From a bacterium (GTDB lineage: Bacteria; Bacillota; Clostridia; Christensenellales; Aristaeellaceae), in assembly GCA_029009515.1 (NCBI GenBank), contig JAQXJZ010000051.1, forward strand, positions 1 through 37,117: DNA of 37,117 nucleotides. The letters are read 5' to 3'. Within the stretch, counting starts at the first letter, position 1; every line of letters starts with the position of its first letter. The position numbers and the translations under genes are program-made. Of the stretch, positions 1 through 7,705 are shown piece by piece. The notes below the pieces were generated by a model. It had not been told where the DNA came from and searched no databases. It worked only from the letters and a program-made list of their open reading frames with translations.

Positions 1-2
1 CA

Positions 3-188
3 CTGTCAGGGCTGCAAGCAGCCCTGGCAGCCGTTCCTCCGTGTAAGGAAAGTTTCCGGCAGAGCCGGAAACGCCCCGCCCGACCGGCAAAGCCGGTCGA
101 TACGAATACAGTCAGAGGGTCTGTGGACCCTCTGACAACTCCAAAAGAATGTTTTTTGACAAGCTGAACGGGCCTGCAGCAGGCCCGT
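3..188. repeat. Cluster of five GC-rich hairpins in a non-coding stretch
   Basis: Five near-perfect inverted repeats lie one after another: 3-30 (13-bp arms, one G-T pair), 52-72 (9-bp arms, loop AGA), 81-99 (8-bp arms, loop AAA), 111-136 (11-bp arms, loop TGTG) and 168-188 (ACGGGCCT arms). Only the last is followed by a T run (about 193-198), so it could end transcription entering from the left. The second and third share the arm core CCGGC/GCCGG, which suggests related units. I see no credible gene in 1-286. The cluster may be a dispersed intergenic repeat or a structured RNA; a single window cannot decide. Confidence 0.6.
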
Positions 189-286
189 AAAATTTTTTGG
201 GTTTTTGTTGAGGAAAAGGCAAATTCGGCTTGAGGAGCGGACTTGAAATTTTCCACCTTGGTCGATGCGCACGGTGGGTGATGGTT

Positions 287-1354
287 TTATTTCTGTGACC
301 ATTCGGTATAAACAGAATCGAAGCCGCTGACATCTTCGAAGGTGAAGATGTAGCGAATGATTTTTGCATCGCGCCTGGTGAGAGAGAAGCGAACGGTGCC
401 GCCGCCGAGGAGTGCATCAATCACAGGCTTGGTCTGGCTGGGGCCAACGTACAGCTCGGTGCTTCGTGCATGGAAACTGCCCACGAATTTCTCTTTCTCC
501 CCGTTGGCATCCATTACGACGGAGTCGTAATAATACGCGATTGGTTCATCGTTTTCAGTCAGATATTTGCCGTCCTTGAACAGCTGGATGGCCATTTCCT
601 CCTGATTTTCTTCATTTCGGAAAAGATAGAGCTTGGCGGTCAATGCACCGTCGTCCGTGAAGGCGTTCTTGTAAGTGCCTGTGGCAGGTACAGTGCTGGC
701 GATATAGAAGGTGCCAGTGGGCAGGTCGAATTCGTCGATGTACTCCACCACTTCCCAGATGCCATCTGCAGCAGGAGCAGGATCAATTATTTTGGCTTGC
801 TGCCAATGGTCATAGACGGCAACAAAATCGTAGACGTCATGCATGGCAAAAGTGAAATTGACTTGGCTTGCATCGCGGCGCTCCAGATAAAAGTGGATCG
901 TGCCGCCAGCGCGCAGCGCGTTAATCAGCGTGGCAGCCGAACCACCTTCGATAAGAAGTTCTTCACCCATGCCGTTGTAGACGCCGGTCAGTGTGCTTTT
1001 GCTTCCGAATCCATCTTTGATTGTGATGTCATAGTACTCTGCAATGGCATTGCTGTTGGTGACAAGACGCGTTCCTTGCTGGTACAGCGCAATGGAAAAG
1101 TACGGATTGCCGCTTACTTCATCATTCAGACAGCTGATTCGGGCATGCAGCAGTCCATCCGTCACAGCATAGTTCGAATACTTACCGGTGAGAGGTTGAT
1201 CGTAGGAGAGAAACATATCGTCCGTTGCCATATCGAATTCGTCGATGTATTCGTTCAGTGACCAGACGCCGCGACTGCCCTCCTCAGCACAGGCGTATGC
1301 ACTGCACAGACACAGAATGGTGCTCAGAAACAGCAGAATGCATTTTTTCGTCAT
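287..1354 (-). CDS. Secreted protein with two tandem homologous domains, function unknown
   Basis: The 355-residue product starts with a Sec signal peptide (two Lys, hydrophobic core 6-20, likely cleavage at ACA|EE near residue 23), so it should be exported. After the signal the chain is a tandem duplication. Residues about 29-184 and 198-352 both begin GxWxxxEYIDEFD, share a TGxY motif, a GGT strand followed by an F/Y-x-L-x-RRDA element, and end in a D/E-x-W motif. Short alternating strands suggest a beta-rich fold. I do not recognise the family. The start is set by AAGGAGAAA upstream and a promoter-like pair at 1399-1427. It appears to be a single-gene unit. Ligand binding or a cell-wall role is possible, but nothing in the sequence shows it. 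Confidence 0.75.
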   Translation of the reverse strand: MTKKCILLFLSTILCLCSAYACAEEGSRGVWSLNEYIDEFDMATDDMFLSYDQPLTGKYSNYAVTDGLLHARISCLNDEVSGNPYFSIALYQQGTRLVTNSNAIAEYYDITIKDGFGSKSTLTGVYNGMGEELLIEGGSAATLINALRAGGTIHFYLERRDASQVNFTFAMHDVYDFVAVYDHWQQAKIIDPAPAADGIWEVVEYIDEFDLPTGTFYIASTVPATGTYKNAFTDDGALTAKLYLFRNEENQEEMAIQLFKDGKYLTENDEPIAYYYDSVVMDANGEKEKFVGSFHARSTELYVGPSQTKPVIDALLGGGTVRFSLTRRDAKIIRYIFTFEDVSGFDSVYTEWSQK

Positions 1355-1398
1355 TTCAGTTTCTCCTTAATATGAAAATCGCCCATTGCGTTGATGAT

Positions 1399-1427
1399 AT
1401 GTTATCAGAAGTTTGTTTGTTTTACAA
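1399..1427 (-). promoter_or_regulatory. Candidate sigma-A promoter for the two-repeat secreted protein
   Basis: On the minus strand TTGTAA (1427-1422) is separated by 17 bp from TAACAT (1404-1399), about 45 bp upstream of the start codon at 1354. Both boxes deviate from consensus, so this is a plausible rather than a strong call. Confidence 0.4.
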
Positions 1428-1444
1428 GGTGATTGTTGCAAAAT

Positions 1445-1493
1445 AAATCAACAGCCCGCAGCATATTCGAAAATTGCTGCGGGCTGTTGATTT
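1445..1493 (-). terminator. Intrinsic terminator after the CofE-like gene
   Basis: A perfect 19-bp inverted repeat (arms 1445-1463 and 1475-1493, 11-nt loop) with AAAT/ATTT ends starts 2 bp after the stop codon of the minus-strand gene ending at 1496. The T-rich continuation on the minus strand fits a rho-independent terminator. Confidence 0.85.
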
Positions 1494-1495
1494 GC

Positions 1496-2677
1496 TTAGT
1501 TGGCGTAGTTGTTGAAGTAGTTCTGAACGAGCACGATGGGGGTGCCCTTGTCGCCGCTGCCGCTGGTCAGGTCGCTCAGAGAACCGATCAGGTCGGTGAG
1601 ACGGCGGGGAGTGGTGCCTTCAGACACCATCTGGCCCTTCAGGTCGCTTTCCTTTTCCTTGATGCGGGCCTTGATGGCGTCAGCCAACGCTTCGCCGCTC
1701 AGGTTGGCAAAGTCGTTGTCGGCCAGGAACTTGAGCTTGAGCTCATTGGGCAGGCCGATGAGGCCATCGGTATAGCCAGCGCCCACGACCGGGTCAGCCA
1801 GCTCCCAGATCTTGCCCACGGGATCTTTGAAAGCGCCGTCGCCGTAAACCATGGCTTCCACCTTCACGCCAGTACGGGCCAGAATTTCCTTCTGGATGTT
1901 TTCAGCCACTTCCTGAGCATTCTTGGGGAAGAGCTTGATGGTGGTTTCAGTGGCCTTGTTGGAGCCCAGCAGACCATAGGAAGCGTTGTAGCCGCAGCCG
2001 TTGACGGGAGCGTTGAGGATGTCGCACAGGGTGAGCACCTTTTCGCCGCCCTTGGCCAGAATGCGGCGCTTGGAACGCTCGCGGGTGTGAATATCGCAGC
2101 ACAGCACATTCTTGGTGTACTTCATGATAGCGTCAGCATGGTTGGCAAAGACGATCTCCGCCTCGGCGCCTTCCTCTTCGATGAGAGTCTTGTAGTAGTC
2201 CACATAGTCAACGCCGGTGAAGGGATGCTTCACATAGCCGAAGGCCTTGCGGTACTCTTCCAGAGACAGCACGTCGGTGTAGGGATTCACGCCGCTTTCG
2301 TCCAGCAGATCCTCGTCGAAGAGGTGGTTGCCCACTTCGTCGGAGGGATAGCTGAGCATCAGCACAACCTTCTTGCTGGCCTTGGCGATGCCGCGCAGGC
2401 AGATGGCAAAGCGGTTGCGGCTCAGAATGGGGAAGAGGACGCCAACGGTCTCGCCGCCAAACTTAGCCTTGACGTCGGCCGCGATATCATCAGTGGAAGC
2501 GTAGTTGCCGTCAGCGCGGGCTACAACAGCCTCGGTCACAGCGATTACGTCCTTCTCATGCAGCTGGAAGCCATCCTGTTCAGCGGCAGCCAGAACAGAA
2601 TCCACAACGATCTTTACGATGTCGTCACCTTCGCGGATGATGGGTGCTTTGATACCTCTGGAAATCGTTCCTGCCAT
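1496..2677 (-). CDS. CofE-like protein (coenzyme F420-0:L-glutamate ligase family)
   Basis: The 393-residue protein matches the Firmicutes branch of the F420_ligase (CofE/FbiB) family. It opens with SRGIKAPIIREGDD and DVIAVTEAVVAR, the family's nucleotide and metal site region, and later has GDGAFKDPVGKIWELADPVV and SGSGDKGTPIVL. Archaeal CofE adds glutamates to F420-0, and these longer Firmicutes members are annotated by homology only. No F420 biosynthesis gene (cofC, cofD, cofG, cofH) is visible here, and the presumed host group is not known for F420. The enzyme may therefore glutamylate or amidate another acid. Codon use is that of a well-expressed gene. It is monocistronic, with a terminator at 1445-1493 and a roughly 120-nt leader. 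Confidence 0.8.
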   Translation of the reverse strand: MAGTISRGIKAPIIREGDDIVKIVVDSVLAAAEQDGFQLHEKDVIAVTEAVVARADGNYASTDDIAADVKAKFGGETVGVLFPILSRNRFAICLRGIAKASKKVVLMLSYPSDEVGNHLFDEDLLDESGVNPYTDVLSLEEYRKAFGYVKHPFTGVDYVDYYKTLIEEEGAEAEIVFANHADAIMKYTKNVLCCDIHTRERSKRRILAKGGEKVLTLCDILNAPVNGCGYNASYGLLGSNKATETTIKLFPKNAQEVAENIQKEILARTGVKVEAMVYGDGAFKDPVGKIWELADPVVGAGYTDGLIGLPNELKLKFLADNDFANLSGEALADAIKARIKEKESDLKGQMVSEGTTPRRLTDLIGSLSDLTSGSGDKGTPIVLVQNYFNNYAN

Positions 2678-2806
2678 AGTCTAACCCTCCCGGATTCATT
2701 GAGTGTCAATCTGGAGATTGTGGTGACCATTAGACTTTCGTGCAGTACCTGTTTATCAAAAACGCACAAATCACAGGTGTGGGAAAAATCCAATCACCAG
2801 TATATT

Positions 2807-2836
2807 AAAGTAGCAAAAAAGGGGTTGGTTTGTCAA
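2807..2836 (-). promoter_or_regulatory. Possible promoter for the CofE-like gene
   Basis: On the minus strand TTGACA (2836-2831) lies 18 bp from TACTTT (2812-2807). The -35 box is perfect and the -10 box weak. It would leave a leader of about 120 nt. The rest of the 2678-2904 gap is AT-rich and shows no gene. Confidence 0.4.
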
Positions 2837-2904
2837 TGGCTTTTTTAAAATAGATGTATCTTTTGTGAATTTTTTTATGTTTTTATACTTGAAAGGTTTT
2901 TGGA

Positions 2905-2933
2905 TTGACAAACGGATGTCAATGGTGTATGCT
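2905..2933 (+). promoter_or_regulatory. Sigma-A promoter with a LacI-like operator dyad for the sugar ABC operon
   Basis: TTGACA (2905-2910), a 17-bp spacer and TATGCT (2928-2933) form a good promoter with transcription expected near 2940. The -35 box is one arm of a dyad, ATTGACA (2904-2910) and TGTCAAT (2917-2923), whose even centre falls on a CG step at 2913-2914, as in LacI-family operators. A repressor bound there would cover the -35 box. No LacI-type gene lies in this window, so the regulator would be elsewhere. Confidence 0.6.
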
Positions 2934-2939
2934 GATAAC

Positions 2940-3046
2940 AACGCAGAAAGAGAAAAACCGGCACAGGAAACTGGGCGGGTTTTTGCTATGCTGCACCGAC
3001 TTTCTGCAAAGGCAGAAAGACAATTCATCTTGAGGAGGAAACTACC
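2940..3046 (+). promoter_or_regulatory. Structured 5' leader with mutually exclusive pairings
   Basis: The predicted mRNA begins close to GCAGAAAG (2943-2950). Its complement CTTTCTGC (3000-3007) can pair back to it, closing a loop around a GAAA-capped hairpin (2953-2984, arms starting AAAAACC and ending GGTTTTT). It can instead pair with a second GCAGAAAG (3012-3019) just downstream to form a tight hairpin with loop AAAG. The two states exclude each other. The inner hairpin ends in five T and resembles an attenuator. The ribosome site GAGGAGG follows at 3032-3038. I do not recognise a known riboswitch class. Confidence 0.45.
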
Positions 3047-3985
3047 GTGAAGAAGTATCTGGCTATCGTTCTGGCGCTCGTGCTCGCTCTGGGCATGTTC
3101 TCCGTCGCGCAGGCTGAACCCGTGAAGGTCGGCGTGCTGGTTCCCGCTGTGACCCATGGCTGGGTTGGCGGCATCACCTACAATGCTCAGCAGTACTGCG
3201 AAGAGCTGGCTGCTGCCGGCACCATCGAGTATAAGCTGCTCACCAGCTCCAACGCTGAAGAAATGACCGCTCAGATCGACGAAGTGACCCTGTGGGGCGC
3301 TCAGGCGATCGTGATCGCTCCCCAGTGGACCGGCATGGAAGTGGCCGCTCAGGCTGCTATCGACGCTGGCATCACCGTCGTTGCTTTCGACATGGACATC
3401 CCCGCTGATGGCATCTACAAGGTCACTGGCGACAACGAGTCCATGGGCGTTGCTGGCGCGAAGTACATCGTTGAGAAGATCGGCACCGAAGGCATCGTCG
3501 TGGCTCTGCCCGTGCCTCCCTCCGGCTCCGTGTCCGAGCTCCGTATGAAGGGCTTCACCGAGACCATGGCCGAAATCGCTCCCAACGTTCAGATTCTTGA
3601 GTACGCCACCGCTTTCACCCGTGAAGACGGCCTGAAGGACATGGCTGACATCCTCACCGCCAACGCCAAGATCGACGCCGTGTTCTCTCTGGACGACGAG
3701 ACCTCTATCGGCGCTCTGCAGGCCATCGCTGACGCTGGCCGCACCGACATCAAGGCCATCACCGGCGGCGGCGGCTGCCAGGAGTACTTTGGCATCATCA
3801 AGGCCAACCCCGAATCCGGCGCCTGCTCCGCTCTGTACAGCCCCCTGATGATCAAGGACTGCATGGACGTTGCGATCGCTGTCGTGGGCGGCGAGACTGT
3901 TGACGCTGTCAAGGTGATCCCCTCCCAGATCGTGAGTGCTGAGAACGTGGACGAGTACATCGATCCCGCCAACACCGTCTACTAA
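3047..3985 (+). CDS. Sugar ABC transporter substrate-binding protein (RbsB-like)
   Basis: This 312-residue periplasmic-binding-protein family member has a Sec signal peptide (MKKYLAIVLALVLALGMF, cleavage near AQA|EP at residue 23) and no lipobox cysteine, so it may be released or held by other means. The mature part is a two-lobe type I fold: KVGVLVP at the first strand, AQIDEVTLWGAQAIVIAP, GITVVAFDMDI, then DAVFSLDDETSIGALQAI in the second lobe, as in ribose-type proteins. It should bind a sugar or polyol for the importer encoded next. The start codon is GTG, fixed by TGAGGAGG 8 nt upstream. It is the first gene of its unit. A strong hairpin after its stop suggests it is made in excess over the membrane subunits. 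The ligand cannot be read from sequence. Confidence 0.88.
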   Translation: MKKYLAIVLALVLALGMFSVAQAEPVKVGVLVPAVTHGWVGGITYNAQQYCEELAAAGTIEYKLLTSSNAEEMTAQIDEVTLWGAQAIVIAPQWTGMEVAAQAAIDAGITVVAFDMDIPADGIYKVTGDNESMGVAGAKYIVEKIGTEGIVVALPVPPSGSVSELRMKGFTETMAEIAPNVQILEYATAFTREDGLKDMADILTANAKIDAVFSLDDETSIGALQAIADAGRTDIKAITGGGGCQEYFGIIKANPESGACSALYSPLMIKDCMDVAIAVVGGETVDAVKVIPSQIVSAENVDEYIDPANTVY

Positions 3986-4000
3986 TCCTTACGGTTATTC

Positions 4001-4032
4001 AAAAAGGGCCGTGGCATTGCCATGGCCCTTTT
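4001..4032 (+). terminator. Intrinsic terminator, probably partial, between binding protein and ATPase
   Basis: AAAAGGGCC and GGCCCTTTT arms extended by TGGC/GCCA around an ATT loop form a long stem 15 bp after the stop codon. The next gene starts 43 bp later with no obvious promoter between, so read-through is likely needed. This would lower importer subunits relative to the binding protein. Confidence 0.75.
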
Positions 4033-4074
4033 CCCCAGTTTATCGCAAGAATTCCGAGAAACGGGTGTGAACGC

Positions 4075-5553
4075 ATGAATCTTTCCATGAAGGGCATCGT
4101 CAAATCCTTTGGAGCCAATGACGTGCTCAAATCGGTAGACTTCAACCTCAACGAGGGCGAAATCTGCGCGCTGCTTGGCGAAAACGGCGCTGGCAAATCC
4201 ACGCTGATGAACATCCTGGGCGGCGTGCTTTCTGCCGACAAGGGAACCATCGAGCTGGATGGCAAGCCGGTTTCCTTTGCTAACCCTGCTCAGTCGCTGA
4301 GCGCAGGCATTGCTTTCATTCATCAGGAGCTGAACCTGATCAATGACCTGCCGGTGTATGAAAATATGTTTATTGGCCGTGAAATCAAGAAGCGCAGCGG
4401 CTTTCTGGATCACAAAGCCATGTATCAGAAGACGAAAGAACTGTTCGACAGCATGGGTCTGGAGATTGATCCCGGCACCATGGTGTCCTCGCTGGACGCT
4501 TCTTTTAAACAGATTGTCGAAATCTCACGCGCGCTGATGATGAATGCTTCCATCATCATCATGGACGAGCCCACCACATCGCTCACCGATCCTGAGATTG
4601 AGCGCGTTTTTGATATGCTGCGAATGCTGAAGCAGCAGAAGGTAGCCGTCATTTTCATCTCGCACAAGCTTCGCGAGGTGATGGAAATCTGCGACCGTTA
4701 CACCGTTCTTCGCGACGGCGTTCTGGTGGCTGACGGCTATGTGAAGGATACCTCTATTCCTGAAATTGCCCGTCACATGGTTGGCCATGAGGTAAAGACC
4801 GGCACAAGCAGCCGTGAGGTACACCTTGGTGACGAAGTGCTTCGCCTTGAAAACCTGACCCAGGAGCCCTATTTCCGCAACGTGAGCCTGAAGGTTCACG
4901 CGGGTGAGGTGCTGGGTATCACCGGCCTGCTGGGAGATGGCCGCAGCGAACTCTTCCGTACGGTGTTTGGCGCTGAAGGAAAATATCAGGGCAAGATTTA
5001 CGTAAACGGCAAGCCGGTCACCATGACATCCACCCAGCAGGCGCTGGGGCTGGGCATTGGTTATCTGCCGCGCAACCGCAAGGAAAACGGCATTATCAAG
5101 GATATGGACATCCTTGAAAACGGCTCCATCGTCACCATGCCAAAGACCACGAAGTTTGGTCTGATCCGCGCTGGTGAACTGCTCAAGCAGTTCCGCACTC
5201 AGCGTAAGAATCTGCAGATCAAGATGGAAAACGAAACGGATTCCATCACCAGTCTGTCTGGCGGCAACCAGCAGAAGGTGGTGCTGGCCAAGTGGCTGAG
5301 TGCCAATCCGAAGCTTCTGATTCTGGATAACCCCACGCAGGGCGTGGACGTGGGCGCGAAGGAAGAAATCTACGATATTATCCTTCGCCTTGCGGACGAG
5401 GGGGTTGCCATTGTGGTGCTTTGCAGCGAGGCGCAGGAAATCATCCGCCTGTGCGATCGCGCACTGGTGATGTATCATGGCACGGTGCGCGCCGAGGTAA
5501 GCGGCGAAAGCATGAACGAGCACGAAATGATGCGCCTGGCCACCGGCGGCTAA
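4075..5553 (+). CDS. Sugar ABC transporter ATP-binding protein, double cassette (RbsA/MglA-like)
   Basis: The 492-residue protein has two fused ABC cassettes, the layout of ribose/galactose/xylose importers. Cassette 1 has Walker A GENGAGKS (residues 35-42), a degenerate signature, and Walker B MDEPTT with the catalytic Glu at 165. Cassette 2 has a degenerate Walker A (GLLGDGRSE), a full signature (LSGGNQQK) and Walker B LDNPTQGVDVGAK, where the usual catalytic Glu is Asn419. Such asymmetry, with one hydrolytic site, is common in this family, and the Asn strengthens it here. It should power import with the permease starting 30 bp downstream and the binding protein upstream. Confidence 0.92.
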   Translation: MNLSMKGIVKSFGANDVLKSVDFNLNEGEICALLGENGAGKSTLMNILGGVLSADKGTIELDGKPVSFANPAQSLSAGIAFIHQELNLINDLPVYENMFIGREIKKRSGFLDHKAMYQKTKELFDSMGLEIDPGTMVSSLDASFKQIVEISRALMMNASIIIMDEPTTSLTDPEIERVFDMLRMLKQQKVAVIFISHKLREVMEICDRYTVLRDGVLVADGYVKDTSIPEIARHMVGHEVKTGTSSREVHLGDEVLRLENLTQEPYFRNVSLKVHAGEVLGITGLLGDGRSELFRTVFGAEGKYQGKIYVNGKPVTMTSTQQALGLGIGYLPRNRKENGIIKDMDILENGSIVTMPKTTKFGLIRAGELLKQFRTQRKNLQIKMENETDSITSLSGGNQQKVVLAKWLSANPKLLILDNPTQGVDVGAKEEIYDIILRLADEGVAIVVLCSEAQEIIRLCDRALVMYHGTVRAEVSGESMNEHEMMRLATGG

Positions 5554-5583
5554 TGCGATTTTTGAGAGGAGATATACATACCC

Positions 5584-6630
5584 ATGACACAGCGTACGAA
5601 CGTACCCAATGAAACTTTCATGCAGAAAGCGATTCGTCTGTGGAAGTCCAAGCCCATCTTCTCCACCGCGTGCGTGCTGGTGCTGATGGTGATTTTGCAG
5701 ACGCTGGCGCTTGGTTTTGAATTTGAAACCTTCGGCGAGTGGTTCAGCTTCTGGGGCCGCAACTGGATCAACATTCTGCGCAACAATGCCAACGTGGGCA
5801 TCGTGGCGCTTGGCATGACCTTTGTCATCATCTCCGGCGGCATCGATCTGGCGGTCGGCTCCACGCTGGTGGCCGTCGGTGCCGTGCTGATGGTATTCGT
5901 CAATCAGTATCCCACCGGCCTGCTGACGGCTGCCGGTATCACTGGCGTGCCTGCCTTTGCCATTGGCATTCTGGCCTGCATGCTGATGGGCTGCGCGCTG
6001 GGCGGCATCTCCGGCTTCCTGGTTTCCAAGCAGAAGCTGCCTGCCTTCATCGCTACCCTTGGTATGATGAAGATCTGCCGCTCTGTTACCCAGCAGCTGA
6101 TGCAGACCCAGGGTGTGAAAGTACCCCCGGCTTTCCTGAGCATTTCCAACTTCAAGATCGGCGGTCAGGTCATCCTGCCTATCATCTACTGGCTGATCAT
6201 TGCCGTCATCCTGCACATTGTTTCCAAGAAGACGCCCTTTGGCCGCCAGGTGTTTGCCATCGGTTCCAACGAGCGCACCGCCCGCCTCTCCGGTATCAAC
6301 GTGGAGAAGGTCAAGTGGCTGGTGTACGTGCTTTCCGGTTTCCTGGTTTCGATCGCCGCGATCATCCAGGTTGCCCGTATCGGCAGCATGGACTACGCCA
6401 ATGCCGGCAGCGGCTATGAGATGGACGCTATCGCTGCGGTTGTGGTTGGCGGCACCAGCATGAGTGGTGGCCGTGGTTCCATCCTTGGCACGGTGCTTGG
6501 CATGCTGATCATCGCCGTGATGAACAATCTGCTTAACCTGATGGGCGTACCTCCCTTCCTGCGCGAAGCGTTCAAGGGCTTTATCGTTGTTGCCGCCGTC
6601 CTTCTGCAGAAGAAGGAAAGTGATTCCTGA
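5584..6630 (+). CDS. Sugar ABC transporter permease (RbsC-like)
   Basis: This 348-residue integral membrane protein belongs to the BPD_transp_2 family. About eight to ten hydrophobic segments are visible, starting near residue 24. Family motifs include GMTFVIISGGIDLAVGS near residues 78-94, FIATLGMM, GSNERTARLSGI and VVVGGTSMSGGRGSILGT near the C terminus. As in ribose and galactose systems, a homodimer would form the pore with the double-cassette ATPase. Only one permease gene is present, unlike rhizobial rhamnose systems that use two. The start lies 10 nt after a GAGGAG site. The gene is in one unit with its neighbours. Confidence 0.92.
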   Translation: MTQRTNVPNETFMQKAIRLWKSKPIFSTACVLVLMVILQTLALGFEFETFGEWFSFWGRNWINILRNNANVGIVALGMTFVIISGGIDLAVGSTLVAVGAVLMVFVNQYPTGLLTAAGITGVPAFAIGILACMLMGCALGGISGFLVSKQKLPAFIATLGMMKICRSVTQQLMQTQGVKVPPAFLSISNFKIGGQVILPIIYWLIIAVILHIVSKKTPFGRQVFAIGSNERTARLSGINVEKVKWLVYVLSGFLVSIAAIIQVARIGSMDYANAGSGYEMDAIAAVVVGGTSMSGGRGSILGTVLGMLIIAVMNNLLNLMGVPPFLREAFKGFIVVAAVLLQKKESDS

Positions 6631-6656
6631 TCCTAGATTGAAAGGAGAACACCCAT

Positions 6657-7703
6657 ATGCTTCGAATTGGCGTTATTGGATGCGGAAAAATCAGTCAGGT
6701 TCGTCACTTGCCGGAATATGCAGACCGCGAGGATTGCAAAATTACTGCGCTGTATGATCTCAATATGGAGCGTGCCAGGGAACTGGCGGAACAGTATGGC
6801 GCAGAGGCTTTTGAAAGCTGTGAAGCGCTGCTTGCCAGCGACAACGTGGATGCTGTGAGCGTCTGCTCCTCCAACACCACCCATGCCGAGATTACCATCG
6901 CTGCGCTCAAGGCCGGGAAGCACGTGCTGTGCGAAAAGCCCATGGCCACCACGCTGGAGGATTGCGAAGCCATGGTTGCTGCTGCCAAGGAGAGCGGCAA
7001 GCGCCTGATGATTGGTCAGAACCAACGCCTTGCCGGTGCTCATGTAAAGGCCAAGGAACTGATTGATGAAGGCGCTATCGGCAAGGTAATCAGCTTCCGC
7101 ACGGCGTTCCGTCATGCCGGCCCTGAGCGTTGGAGTGTTGATCCAGGCCTGTCCACCTGGTTCTTTGACAAGTCGCGTGCCGCTATGGGTTCGCTTGCCG
7201 ACCTGGGTGTGCACAAGGCGGATCTCATCCAGTATCTGACCGGTCAGACCATCGTGGAAGTGCTGGCCAGCGCTGTGGTTCTGGATAAGAAGTTTGCGGA
7301 TGGTTCTCCCATCACCGTGGAGGACAACGCCATGTGTGTGCTCACACTGAGCGACGGCGCTGTTGGAACCATGGATGTGTCCTGGACCAACTACGGCCCC
7401 GAGGATAACTCCACCGTCGTGTACGGCACAGATGGCATCCTGCGCATCTATGACGACGCTGAGCATACGCTGATTCTGCACAAGCGCAGCGGCGAAGTGT
7501 TCAACTATGACGTTGACCAGATTCAGACCAACGATAACCAGACCAAGTCCGGCATCATCGATCTGTTCGTGGAGTGGATCAAGGACGAAAACGTGGCCGG
7601 CATTTCCGGCGAAAGCGTTCTGCCTGCCATGCGCGCTGTGTTTGGCGTTCTGGAAGCTGCTGAAAAGAAGTGCGCTGTCAAGGTCAATGTTCAGGAGGCA
7701 TAA
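6657..7703 (+). CDS. Gfo/Idh/MocA family NAD(P)-dependent oxidoreductase
   Basis: The 348-residue enzyme has an N-terminal Rossmann fold (IGVIGCGKIS, residues 4-13), the EKPMA motif carrying the catalytic lysine, and a C-terminal alpha/beta domain with DLGVHKADL, the conserved Asp/His pair that binds and protonates substrate. Family members oxidise sugars or inositols at a ring or chain hydroxyl. It sits 26 bp behind the permease with AAAGGAG in front. The gene for a TIM-barrel isomerase begins 2 bp after its stop, so the three proteins probably handle one imported substrate. The exact substrate is not evident; inositol-like and aldose-like compounds are both possible. Confidence 0.88.
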   Translation: MLRIGVIGCGKISQVRHLPEYADREDCKITALYDLNMERARELAEQYGAEAFESCEALLASDNVDAVSVCSSNTTHAEITIAALKAGKHVLCEKPMATTLEDCEAMVAAAKESGKRLMIGQNQRLAGAHVKAKELIDEGAIGKVISFRTAFRHAGPERWSVDPGLSTWFFDKSRAAMGSLADLGVHKADLIQYLTGQTIVEVLASAVVLDKKFADGSPITVEDNAMCVLTLSDGAVGTMDVSWTNYGPEDNSTVVYGTDGILRIYDDAEHTLILHKRSGEVFNYDVDQIQTNDNQTKSGIIDLFVEWIKDENVAGISGESVLPAMRAVFGVLEAAEKKCAVKVNVQEA

Positions 7704-7705
7704 GC

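Noticed and set aside
2865-3050. Small plus-strand frame of 61 codons in the leader region
   Set aside because: It begins upstream of the promoter's predicted start point and has no ribosome site. The region is better explained as promoter and leader.
4525-6216. 563-residue open frame on the minus strand opposite the ABC ATPase and permease genes
   Set aside because: It lies antisense to two clear transporter genes, is full of His/Gln/Ala runs typical of reversed GC-rich codons and has no ribosome site.
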